From Peptococcaceae bacterium (lineage in GTDB: Bacteria; Bacillota; Dehalobacteriia; UBA7702): a stretch of DNA of 11,873 bases. Under the pieces are notes generated by a model that saw only the letters and a list, made by a program, of their open reading frames with translations, was not told where the DNA came from and searched no databases. The stretch is taken from NCBI GenBank assembly GCA_019415505.1, contig DXZC01000069.1:1-11873 (forward strand). Reading direction: 5' to 3'. Shown here one piece after another: positions 6,676 through 11,873 of this stretch. The first letter of the stretch is position 1. Each line of letters begins with the position of its first letter. The position numbers and the translations under genes are program-made.

Positions 6676-7255
6676 AAGCGTCCCCCCTTCCTATTCAGCC
6701 TCTTGTATTCCTTATCTTCGGCCTCGCTCTTAAGATCAATCATGGCAATTACCGCAGCCTTTTCTTTTCTAGGCAAGCCGAGGAATTGACTAGGCAGTAA
6801 TTTTAAACGGTGGAGGGCGTACATAGCGTAATTAGCATCGCCGTCGCCCTCCCTTATCAGTTTTTTACCTCGTCAATCAGGGCCTCCATGTCGTCGGTAA
6901 ATCCACTCAATTCAGAAATTTTGTTAGCTAAAGTCTGAATTTCTCCAGGCATGAGAACCTTACCCAAAAACTCATAAGGAGTTTTACAACCTGCGCTTTT
7001 AATCAACTCAGCGTCAGCAAAGTTAGGATAGATAGTGCAATCTATAACCACAGCGCGGGCAAACTCAGAGTCGTTAAAATCAACCTTACCCTTTTTGCTG
7101 ATTTTGCGGCTCTTCTTTATGTAGGCCTCATGCTCCTCTGTGGTGTAAGGACGAATTTTAAACTTATAACCTTTTAACCGTTTAGATATTACGACTTCTT
7201 CTTCAATACCGTCTACCGGGTGCTCCATTAGAAATTCAGTTAAATTTTGTGCCAT
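6672..7255 (-). CDS. Tail assembly chaperone, long form made by -1 frameshift (gpGT-like)
   Basis: The long product should read from ATG 7255 in frame zero to AAC at 6862-6860, step back one base, and continue from CTG 6860-6858 to TGA 6674-6672. The total is 194 residues: 132 from the upstream frame plus 62. The extension is open throughout and reads LIREGDGDANYAMYALHRLK, then LLPSQFLGLPRKEKAAVIAM, then 'IDLKSEAEDKEYKRLNRKGGRL' in part. An EGD..A.YA.YALHKL.LLP..F..LPR.EKA.VIA pattern is what I recall for chaperone extensions in this phage group. It explains the 181-bp stretch between the chaperone stop and the tape measure start, which otherwise lacks a start codon at a usable position. By analogy with lambda gpG/gpGT, the rare long form binds the tape measure while the short tail recruits tube subunits. 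That role is inferred from the family. Confidence 0.88.
6812..6866 (-). promoter_or_regulatory. Programmed -1 ribosomal frameshift signal
   Basis: On the mRNA strand the heptamer A AAA AAC occupies 6866-6860 in the correct phase (GTA AAA AAC), so it fits the X XXY YYZ rule. It is followed at once by the zero-frame stops TGA TAA (6859-6854). After a 7-nt spacer (6859-6853) comes GGAGGGCG (6852-6845), which pairs perfectly with CGCCCTCC (6819-6812) around a 25-nt loop. Inside the loop, GGCG (6842-6839) can also pair with CGCU (6828-6825). Slippery site, spacer and hairpin have the textbook arrangement of a bacterial -1 frameshift element. A GGAGG lies upstream at 6887-6883, somewhat farther (16 nt) than the stimulatory Shine-Dalgarno of dnaX. 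Confidence 0.9.
6857..7255 (-). CDS. Tail assembly chaperone, short form (XkdN-like, gpG-like)
   Basis: This 132-residue protein starts at ATG 7255-7253, preceded by GGGAGGGAGTAAATATT, in which the ribosome binding site overlaps the end of the tube gene. Its composition and motifs (YKFKIRPYTTEEHEAYIKKS, then 'FARAVVIDCTIYPNFADAEL', 'CKTPYEFLGKVLMPGEIQTL', 'ISELSGFTDD') fit the XkdN-type tail assembly chaperone family, the functional equivalent of lambda gpG. It acts in the cytoplasm on the tape measure protein and tube during tail assembly, and it is not expected in the finished virion. The position between the tube and tape measure genes is the expected one. The frame ends EVKN followed by a tandem TGA TAA directly after a slippery heptamer, so this form is the unshifted, major product of a programmed frameshift. 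Confidence 0.93.
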   Translation of the reverse strand: MAQNLTEFLMEHPVDGIEEEVVISKRLKGYKFKIRPYTTEEHEAYIKKSRKISKKGKVDFNDSEFARAVVIDCTIYPNFADAELIKSAGCKTPYEFLGKVLMPGEIQTLANKISELSGFTDDMEALIDEVKN

Positions 7256-7260
7256 AATAT

Positions 7261-7746
7261 TTACTCCCTCCCAATATTTTTAGGGTCGCTAAATTCGCTT
7301 TCTATACTGCAATCTGAATATTTGAAATTAAGCTCAATAATTAAATGGTCGTCTGTAGTAGCGTCTAATGCCGCTACAGGTACATCACCAGTTAAAATAC
7401 AATCGGTAAATGATACGCTCCGCCGACCTAAGCTCGTAGCAGGATCGTTATTGATAATAACTAAATCGAATCTGGGCATAACGCCAGTTTTACGGTAGGT
7501 TTCCGTCATCTTAGCAAAGGTTTTAATTGCGCAATAATGCACACTCATAGTTCCGGCTCCGTCCACACCGGCAGTAGCAGTTTGGGTTTTTACCGTACCT
7601 ACAGTTTTCATACTGCGCTCATTAACGGTGTCATGGGCCTCTAGCTTTTGCAAACCAACCAGTTCACGGGTAATACCGTTAGTAGTAATCCAAGCTTCCC
7701 CCTGTTTACCGTCCACGCCATCATTAATTTTTAAATATAAACTCAT
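7261..7746 (-). CDS. Tail tube protein (XkdM-like, DUF2001 type)
   Basis: This 161-residue protein forms the inner tail tube beneath the contractile sheath. It follows the sheath gene directly (TAA then ATG, no gap), and its ribosome binding site GGAGGTGA lies within the last codons of the sheath. The sequence fits the XkdM family: a G.QGEAW strand near the N terminus, a central 'RSMKTVGTVKTQTATAGVDG' stretch and GTMSVHY strand, RFDLVIINNDPATSLGRRSV, and a C-terminal acidic strand pair (LIIELNFKYSDCSIESEF). The conserved pattern of a K..G....T.G.DG.GT turn and a late 'F.DC.L..' strand matches tube proteins of PBSX-type phages. Length is typical (about 145-165). The stop at 7263-7261 (TAA) overlaps the region that serves as ribosome binding site for the next gene. 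Confidence 0.9.
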   Translation of the reverse strand: MSLYLKINDGVDGKQGEAWITTNGITRELVGLQKLEAHDTVNERSMKTVGTVKTQTATAGVDGAGTMSVHYCAIKTFAKMTETYRKTGVMPRFDLVIINNDPATSLGRRSVSFTDCILTGDVPVAALDATTDDHLIIELNFKYSDCSIESEFSDPKNIGRE

Positions 7747-9063
7747 TTAGTTCACCTCCACTGTAATGTAGAGTTTTTCCATAGCGTCTACAGGATTTAC
7801 CGCCATAGTCACCACAACGCTATCATCAGCAGCGCCAGCCGACACAGCGATGTCATCTGTGTTAAACCCCTCAATAGCGCCTAAGTCCTGCAAGGACTTT
7901 AGTTCTTTACCTAAGGCTTGTTTAAATAACTCCCGGCCAGTAATATCATTATTAACTTTGCCCAGGAAACTATTTTCAAAAAGCCGGCAAGTAGTGTTTG
8001 CTATTTCATCTAAAGTGCGGATAAGGCGGTTTTTACAAAAAGCCTTGGGTCTGTCCGCCGTAAATGTAACCAAAGTATTGATGTCCTGTTCAATTACAAT
8101 AACCCCGTCAGTACGGCGGGAAATAACCATAAAGCCCTGTTCTAATGCCGCGGTTATCTCAGCATCACTCATGGGGTTTATAATAGTGGAAGCGCCCTCT
8201 ATTTCCCTATATGTATTAGGTTGAGGTATCTCCGCACCGGCGCTGATTCCAGTGGCATAAGCCACGAAGTCAACGGCTGAAATGGTTTCCCCGTCTGTGC
8301 GGTACCCCTGTTTGACGCTAATTATACCTTCGTAATCAGCGGTAGTATTATAGACCACCGCCTGTACTTTTTTCCCTAATTCCTCACGCATACCGCGAAT
8401 AGCCGCGACTGCGGCAGTAGTAATAGCGTTGTCGTCAATAGGCAGACCCATAACTTGCCAGCTTTGAGTTTTTAAAAGCTCAAAAAACGACTCATAATTA
8501 GCTATGGGGCTAGAACCGTTTATCCCCCCAGTCAATTTGGTAACAGCCTGGGTCGATAAATCACCCGTACCCCTAAACTCCACAAAATCATTATTCACTA
8601 GTTCACTAATTGCCGTGACTTGTTGGCGGTCTACCTCCGCATTATCTAAATAAGTAATAATGTCATAAGATACGCCCTTTTCTAACACGCCTACTTGTAT
8701 ATCATTACCCCTAATACCGGGGTATTTAGCCGTTACAGTTAGACTGCCCAATTCTGCGCTGGCTGCTGTCCCGCCGGTATTAACCCTGTAGGCTAAGAGC
8801 TTATAACATCCCTTCAAACATTCCCGCACCTGTAATATTTCCGTGGCATTGGCGTTATAGCCCAGTTTTTTACTGATAGCGCCGTCTGTCAGGTCTGTAG
8901 AATAAACTTCTATAATTTGCGCTTCCGGCCCCCAATTTAATACTAGGGGCATTGCTGCCACGCCCCGGGTAGACGTTACGTCGCCGGGGTCTGGTACAGC
9001 TTTAAAATTAATGTACGCGCCGGGGCGCGCCTTATTTTGTAATGTCCAGGTTCCACCTGCCAT
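7747..9063 (-). CDS. Contractile tail sheath protein (XkdK-like)
   Basis: This 438-residue protein is the contractile sheath subunit. The N terminus has the family signature RPGAYINFKAV, then 'TRGVAAMPLVLNWGPEAQII', the segment that extends between subunits. The variable central domain includes LTVTAKYPGIRGNDIQVGV and VDRQQV. The conserved C-terminal domain includes 'KKVQAVVYNTTADYEGIISV', 'DFVAYATGISAGAEIPQPNT', 'DINTLVTFTADRPKAFCKNR', LIRTLDEIA, 'SFLGKVNNDITGRELFKQAL' and a final VVVTMAVNPVDAMEKLYITV. All of this is typical of PBSX-type sheaths of normal length. Its presence sets the tail type as contractile. The ATG (9063) is preceded by GGAGGATTAAT, which overlaps the stop of the terminator gene. 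The end of the gene supplies the ribosome binding site of the tube gene, as expected for two proteins made in equal number. Confidence 0.97.
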   Translation of the reverse strand: MAGGTWTLQNKARPGAYINFKAVPDPGDVTSTRGVAAMPLVLNWGPEAQIIEVYSTDLTDGAISKKLGYNANATEILQVRECLKGCYKLLAYRVNTGGTAASAELGSLTVTAKYPGIRGNDIQVGVLEKGVSYDIITYLDNAEVDRQQVTAISELVNNDFVEFRGTGDLSTQAVTKLTGGINGSSPIANYESFFELLKTQSWQVMGLPIDDNAITTAAVAAIRGMREELGKKVQAVVYNTTADYEGIISVKQGYRTDGETISAVDFVAYATGISAGAEIPQPNTYREIEGASTIINPMSDAEITAALEQGFMVISRRTDGVIVIEQDINTLVTFTADRPKAFCKNRLIRTLDEIANTTCRLFENSFLGKVNNDITGRELFKQALGKELKSLQDLGAIEGFNTDDIAVSAGAADDSVVVTMAVNPVDAMEKLYITVEVN

Positions 9064-9064
9064 A

Positions 9065-9481
9065 TTAATCCTCCGTTTCTATTTCATAGTTCATTGCCTG
9101 CATTCTTGTTTCTTCGTGCCAGGGCTGGGCCACATAGCGTTTATAGGTTACAAAAAATTGTAAAACCCCGTCCTCTGTCCTGTGATTTATATCATATCCG
9201 TGCAAGGTTTCATTTTGGTAAGATATGGTTTGTAACGCCCAGCGTAGTTGTTCAACTACAGCATTAATATCATGGTTTAACTGCTGTTTAGTTTTGTCGC
9301 TAAAATAATAGATACCAAAGTTGCCTATATCCAGATACCGATTGCCCACTTCCTGGATAAATTGCCCGCTAATTCGCTGCACAAAAAAAGCGGGTCGGGA
9401 AAAATCTTCCTCAATCCGCTCTAGCCATATTTCCGCCCCTGGGAATGCCTGGGACAAGCAATAACTTATCATACTTTCCAT
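9065..9481 (-). CDS. Tail terminator protein (DUF6838-like)
   Basis: The best start is ATG 9481-9479, giving 138 residues that begin MESMISYCLSQAFPG. It is preceded by AGAAGGTGATATT, a strong ribosome binding site, whereas an upstream in-frame ATG at 9505 has none. Notable segments are 'AEIWLERIEEDFSRPAFFVQ', GQFIQEVGNRY, 'FGIYYFSDKTKQQLNHDINA', VVEQLRWALQTI, and 'LHGYDINHRTEDGVLQFFVT'. The alpha/beta layout with RP.FFV, then a YF.... strand and a long helix, fits the small tail terminator fold of DUF6838, located just before the sheath gene (equivalent to XkdJ or lambda gpU position). It should cap the tail shaft and form the joint to the neck. The assignment rests on position and pattern. 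Confidence 0.82.
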   Translation of the reverse strand: MESMISYCLSQAFPGAEIWLERIEEDFSRPAFFVQRISGQFIQEVGNRYLDIGNFGIYYFSDKTKQQLNHDINAVVEQLRWALQTISYQNETLHGYDINHRTEDGVLQFFVTYKRYVAQPWHEETRMQAMNYEIETED

Positions 9482-9485
9482 AATA

Positions 9486-9492
9486 TCACCTT
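9486..9492 (-). promoter_or_regulatory. Ribosome binding site that decides the terminator start
   Basis: AAGGTGA lies four bases before ATG 9481 and includes the TGA stop of the gp10-like gene. It supports initiation at 9481 in place of the in-frame ATG at 9505, where the bases upstream (TACGCCCT) contain no Shine-Dalgarno. A near-identical arrangement (TAAGGTGATAAT then ATG) precedes the DUF2577 gene at 2255. Confidence 0.8.
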
Positions 9493-10052
9493 CTGGACTT
9501 TCCATAGGGCGTATCGAAGTATCGTAACCATTTTCTAAATTCCGCTTCGTAATGACTTGGCATTTTGGGCGCTATGTTTTCAATTGAAGTGGCGCACATG
9601 TGTACACCAGGCACCCAGCCTGCTTTCAGGCGCTTGCCTATGGCGGGAACATAGCGCCCAGGCTCCTGAGCATGGCCATACTCAACATAAGAGGCATATT
9701 CTACTGGATTGTAGATTTCAATAATGAGATATCCCTCGAACTTTCGCACACAATTGATAGTTGGGGCTATACCCTTAGCTGAGATAACCCGATACTTACC
9801 CTTGCCCAATACCATGTCAGGTTTATATGACCTTTTCGATTTAATGAATTTAAGATTATAACGTGAATCTCCTACCTGCCAGCTATTACGCAAATATCCG
9901 CTGTCAACAGGGGTGAGCCGTTTAGTGCTCGCTAAAACCCTTAATGCCTCTTTTAGTAGAAATTTCCGCAAAAAATCTTCGAAGCCTTCGGACATGCGGC
10001 CAACGACATTTGCAAAATCAGCCAAACCGCTAACATCTACTTTAACGCTCAT
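9486..10052 (-). CDS. HK97 gp10-like neck/tail-completion protein (XkdI-like)
   Basis: This 188-residue protein belongs to the HK97 gp10-like family found in the neck region. The diagnostic features are an N-terminal helix (FEDFLRKFLLKEALRVLAST), KRLTPVDSGYLRNSWQVG (the TPV.TG.LR.SW motif of the family), a beta segment LIIEIYNPVEYASYVEYGH, and 'PGRYVPAIGKRLKAGWVPGV' before a C-terminal amphipathic helix. The VEYGH motif followed by PGR..PAIG...GWV.G is close to XkdI/YqbI. It probably helps join the finished head to the tail. The start (10052-10050) forms a TAATG overlap with the upstream stop. The coding sequence holds an unexplained 13-bp inverted repeat at 9566-9660. Family assignment is firm; the exact structural role is inferred. 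Confidence 0.92.
   Translation of the reverse strand: MSVKVDVSGLADFANVVGRMSEGFEDFLRKFLLKEALRVLASTKRLTPVDSGYLRNSWQVGDSRYNLKFIKSKRSYKPDMVLGKGKYRVISAKGIAPTINCVRKFEGYLIIEIYNPVEYASYVEYGHAQEPGRYVPAIGKRLKAGWVPGVHMCATSIENIAPKMPSHYEAEFRKWLRYFDTPYGKSRR
9566..9660. repeat. 13-bp perfect inverted repeat inside the gp10-like gene
   Basis: TGGGCGCTATGTT at 9566-9578 is the exact reverse complement of AACATAGCGCCCA at 9648-9660, with 69 bases between. Inside the loop, on the mRNA strand, GCCTG AAAG CAGGC can form a small hairpin (within about 9618-9632), and the 10-base palindrome TTCAATTGAA lies at 9579-9588 next to one arm. The RNA could fold into a branched structure in the middle of the coding sequence. 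No function can be assigned. Confidence 0.6.
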
Positions 10053-10411
10053 TACGCCTCACCCTCTATATACAATTCTAACTCCTGATGATTATCGTAT
10101 ACATATGGCTCCCCGGCAAGGTAACGCCTGGTGTGTCCGGCGTGGTTTATGGCCAAAGTATAACCCGCTTTTAGGGGATATTCCGGGTGGGTAAACAAGA
10201 GCAGAGTCACCGTTACAGGGTTTACCGGTCCTTCACCCATATTTGCGCTATCAGAAGTCTTACGGGACACCCGACAGGGCAGGTCTTTAAGTCCCGTAAG
10301 CTCCAGCCTTTGCCCCGTGCTCCCGTCCTCGTTTTTACCTTTAATCAAGCGATAGGCCGTAAAACGGTCCTTGTAGAATAGGTTGTTATTAATTTGAGCT
10401 ATCACTATCAA
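10052..10411 (-). CDS. Head closure protein (XkdH/DUF3599-like)
   Basis: This 119-residue product has no ATG start. The frame is open from a TTG at 10411-10409 (preceded by AGAAGGGGG, spacing 4 nt), with a GTG at 10405-10403 as an alternative (spacing 10 nt), so the product is 117 or 119 residues. Either start overlaps the 3' end of the connector gene by 17-23 bp. Segments include FYKDRFTAYRLIKG, LKDLPCRVSRKT, 'NPVTVTLLLFTHPEYPLKAG', YTLAIN, RRYLAGEPYVYDNHQELEL. A strand-rich fold with an N-terminal D..T.YR strand, an LPCRVS... strand and a final H.EL.L strand fits the head-closure/stopper family (XkdH, DUF3599; SPP1 gp16-like). Position after the connector agrees. The role is inferred from order and pattern. 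Confidence 0.8.
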   Translation of the reverse strand: MIVIAQINNNLFYKDRFTAYRLIKGKNEDGSTGQRLELTGLKDLPCRVSRKTSDSANMGEGPVNPVTVTLLLFTHPEYPLKAGYTLAINHAGHTRRYLAGEPYVYDNHQELELYIEGEA

Positions 10412-10745
10412 ACAACCCCCTTCTAAAGCGGTTTAATTGGGCTTTATAGTCTCCGGCAACCTCGGCCATATAATCAGCCGCTGTTTTGCGGTCAGTAGCA
10501 AAACTGTACGAGGTATCGCCCATAGACACCGAAGCTAGGGGACCAAGCCCTGGCGCCGCCGCGTCTTTAGCCTTGCCCTCTAGCAAACCCACAACCATAT
10601 TAGCCCAAGTATAATTTAAGGCTTCAGGTATAATCTCTATACGGCAATAGTTCTTAATGTACTGTTCAGCCTCTTTAATAGCCACTTCTACATGGGGGCA
10701 AGGGTTAATCCCTAGCTTGGCCGTAACAATCTCTTGTACAGTCAT
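10389..10745 (-). CDS. Head-tail connector/adaptor protein (XkdG/YqbG, gp6/gp15-like)
   Basis: This 118-residue protein follows the capsid gene, with 13 bp between. Its ATG (10745-10743) is preceded by AAGGAGGCAGTTGCA, an excellent ribosome binding site that overlaps the capsid stop. The fold is helical: VQEIVTAKLGI, 'HVEVAIKEAEQYIKNYCRIE', 'IIPEALNYTWANMVVGLLEG', then a loop VSMGDTSYSF and a final long helix ADYMAEVAGDYKAQLNRFRR. A helix, then I.NYC.I..IPE.L.Y.WA.MV..., then a G.TSY.F loop is typical of the head-tail connector family (HK97 gp6, SPP1 gp15). These proteins form the ring under the portal. The C-terminal Asp/Ser-rich tail overlaps the start of the next gene. Family level is confident. 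Confidence 0.88.
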   Translation of the reverse strand: MTVQEIVTAKLGINPCPHVEVAIKEAEQYIKNYCRIEIIPEALNYTWANMVVGLLEGKAKDAAAPGLGPLASVSMGDTSYSFATDRKTAADYMAEVAGDYKAQLNRFRRGLFDSDSSN

Positions 10746-10758
10746 TGCAACTGCCTCC

Positions 10759-11862
10759 TTAGCCCATTACTCGCACTGCCAACTCAGGATATACTGTTTT
10801 ATAGCCGTAGAGTACGTCCATAGACAGCTTTTCCTTCTTATATTTCATATCATAACCTTTGACCACTCTCAGGGATAAACCGTTATAGTTAGTTACATAA
10901 CTGTCAACGCCGCTGGGCTTTACTAGCGGCCTGGTGACATAAGCAAATGCCAGAGGGTTAAAGGCCAGGTTAGCGGTATGGTCGGCGGCAATAGTTACAG
11001 CGGTGTTAGTGTTTACCGCCTTTTTCAGCGTTGGATAAATCTTTACGGTAATTTCATTGCTGGCAGCCGTGCTATCCTCAGTTGCCACATAGGAATCTCC
11101 TAAAATAGTCAATACATCGCCTTTGACAATAGTACCCGAAAGTGAATCCGCCGTTAAAACTAGTTCCTTAGCCCCCGGCTCAATAGCGGCCTTGGGTTTG
11201 GCAGAGCCGGTAAGAGTGCCCTTTTTATGGTTTTTAATAGCCTGGGACATATAATTGTCCAAGCCAAAAATACGGCCAATAGAGCCGTTTCTTAACGCCT
11301 CAGTAGAGCCGGATTTTTCCGCGTTAACAATCGCGGGAATAGTTGTAAAGGCAGCGTCCGCCTCAGTGTCCCAAATAGCTTTGCGGTTATCCTCCGGCAC
11401 ATAATTGAGGTTTAAGGTCTTTCTCACCTCAGCCAGAGCAGTTAAATCAGCGGGAGTAGCGCCGGGGGAACCGCAGACATAGGGAATATCCCGGTAAAGC
11501 TCTAAGCCGTCGCTATTGATTTTTTGGGCCAGGGCTACAGCGGCTGGTTCGATAAAGATTTTATTGTAGTCGCTAACATTTACCGCGCCTTCTAAGGCGG
11601 AAATAGACACGTCAACAGTGGCGATTTTGTCTAATTTCACAGGCACGGTGTTTTCCTTTATATCCTGGTCCTGGGTGCCCACGGTTTCATCAAATTCTTT
11701 GGCTTCCAAAATTACCGGCTTACGAACTTGAATTGTATCTCCCAGGTCCCGGTAATCATTGGAAAAATCTTTGTATACCAGATTAGGAAAAACTAGCTTT
11801 TCAAACAATCTGGGCAAGGTTAATCTCGCTATTTCTTGTAATGTTACAAATTGGTTTGCCAT
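10759..11862 (-). CDS. Major capsid protein, P22 coat family
   Basis: This 367-residue protein fits the P22 gene 5 coat family (HK97 fold with an inserted domain). The N-terminal part includes 'YRDLGDTIQVRKPVILEA', then 'VPVKLDKIATVDVSISALEG' and 'AAVALAQKINSDGLELYRDI', the spine-helix region. 'RKAIWDTEADAAFTTIPAIV' and 'RNGSIGRIFGLDNYMSQAI' correspond to the P22 segment that precedes the insertion. Residues about 215-292 form a beta-rich insertion (LTADSLSGTIVKGDVLTILG..., ITVKIYP) like the P22 I-domain. The end, 'AFAYVTRPLVKPSGVD' and 'SLRVVKGYDMKYKKEKLSMD', closes the P-domain. It is shorter than P22 coat (430). Only 11 bases upstream are visible and they contain no clear ribosome binding site, so this start, although well placed, is not confirmed by one. 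Confidence 0.93.
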   Translation of the reverse strand: MANQFVTLQEIARLTLPRLFEKLVFPNLVYKDFSNDYRDLGDTIQVRKPVILEAKEFDETVGTQDQDIKENTVPVKLDKIATVDVSISALEGAVNVSDYNKIFIEPAAVALAQKINSDGLELYRDIPYVCGSPGATPADLTALAEVRKTLNLNYVPEDNRKAIWDTEADAAFTTIPAIVNAEKSGSTEALRNGSIGRIFGLDNYMSQAIKNHKKGTLTGSAKPKAAIEPGAKELVLTADSLSGTIVKGDVLTILGDSYVATEDSTAASNEITVKIYPTLKKAVNTNTAVTIAADHTANLAFNPLAFAYVTRPLVKPSGVDSYVTNYNGLSLRVVKGYDMKYKKEKLSMDVLYGYKTVYPELAVRVMG

Positions 11863-11873
11863 GTGTTAAATCA

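Noticed and set aside
6672..6824. Independent small gene starting at ATG 6824
   Set aside because: The ATG is 24 bases past the nearest AAGGGAGG and inside the hairpin loop. The conserved-looking sequence begins before it, so the -1 fusion is the better explanation.
6812..6852. Rho-independent terminator after the chaperone gene
   Set aside because: The stem is not followed by a U-run on the mRNA strand, and the region is coding in the -1 frame with the tape measure gene directly downstream.
9482..9505. Longer tail terminator product starting at ATG 9505
   Set aside because: No ribosome binding site precedes 9505, while ATG 9481 has AAGGTGA at good spacing. The longer form would also overlap the end of the gp10-like gene by 20 bp.
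1..11873. Headless tailocin or contractile injection system
   Set aside because: A full-length capsid gene and head-tail joining genes are present in the same operon. No toxin or effector gene is visible. A defective PBSX-like particle cannot be ruled out without the terminase and portal region.
1..11873. tRNA, rRNA, CRISPR array, insertion sequence or attachment site
   Set aside because: I found no cloverleaf-like segment, no regularly spaced direct repeats and no transposase-like frame. There is almost no non-coding space for such elements.

Overview
The window is a compact late structural module of a tailed phage or prophage with a contractile (myovirus-type) tail. All genes lie on the minus strand, so the operon reads from right to left. 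The gene order and protein families match the PBSX/skin-element (Xkd/Yqb) type of Bacillota (Firmicutes) phages. Strong AGGAGG- or AAGGTGA-type ribosome binding sites and moderate GC content also fit a Bacillota host, probably in Clostridia or a related class. The species cannot be named from this stretch.

Layout in transcription order. Head: major capsid protein of the P22 coat family (11862-10759). Neck: head-tail connector (10745-10389), head-closure protein (10411-10052), HK97 gp10-like protein (10052-9486), tail terminator (9481-9065). Tail shaft: sheath (9063-7747), tube (7746-7261), tail assembly chaperone (7255-6857) with a -1 frameshift extension running to 6672, tape measure (6675-4690). 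Hub and baseplate: XkdP-like protein without a LysM domain (4672-4148), large XkdQ-like hub fused to a 3D domain and an M23 peptidase (4151-2265), DUF2577/XkdR-like protein (2255-2010), DUF2634/gp25-like wedge protein (2010-1564), baseplate J (1567-482), and a DUF2313/YmfQ-like protein (482-1) cut by the left edge.

The genes are packed almost without gaps. The longest non-coding gap between genes is 17 bp (4673-4689). Several junctions are ATGA or TAATG overlaps, and several ribosome binding sites are built into the end of the gene upstream. I see no promoter, terminator, RNA gene, mobile element or CRISPR in the window. The whole set is probably one polycistronic late transcript whose promoter lies beyond the right edge.

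Two features stand out. First, a complete programmed -1 frameshift site lies at the end of the chaperone gene: slippery A AAA AAC, then a tandem TGA TAA stop, a 7-nt spacer and an 8-bp hairpin. It gives access to a 62-codon extension that fills the apparent 181-bp gap before the tape measure gene. Second, the baseplate hub protein carries two different peptidoglycan-degrading domains at its C terminus. The tape measure protein lacks the lytic domains that PBSX-type tape measures often carry, and the XkdP-like protein lacks its usual LysM. A structured inverted repeat inside the gp10-like gene (9566-9660) is unexplained. Because a capsid gene is present, this reads as a phage or prophage and not as a headless tailocin.
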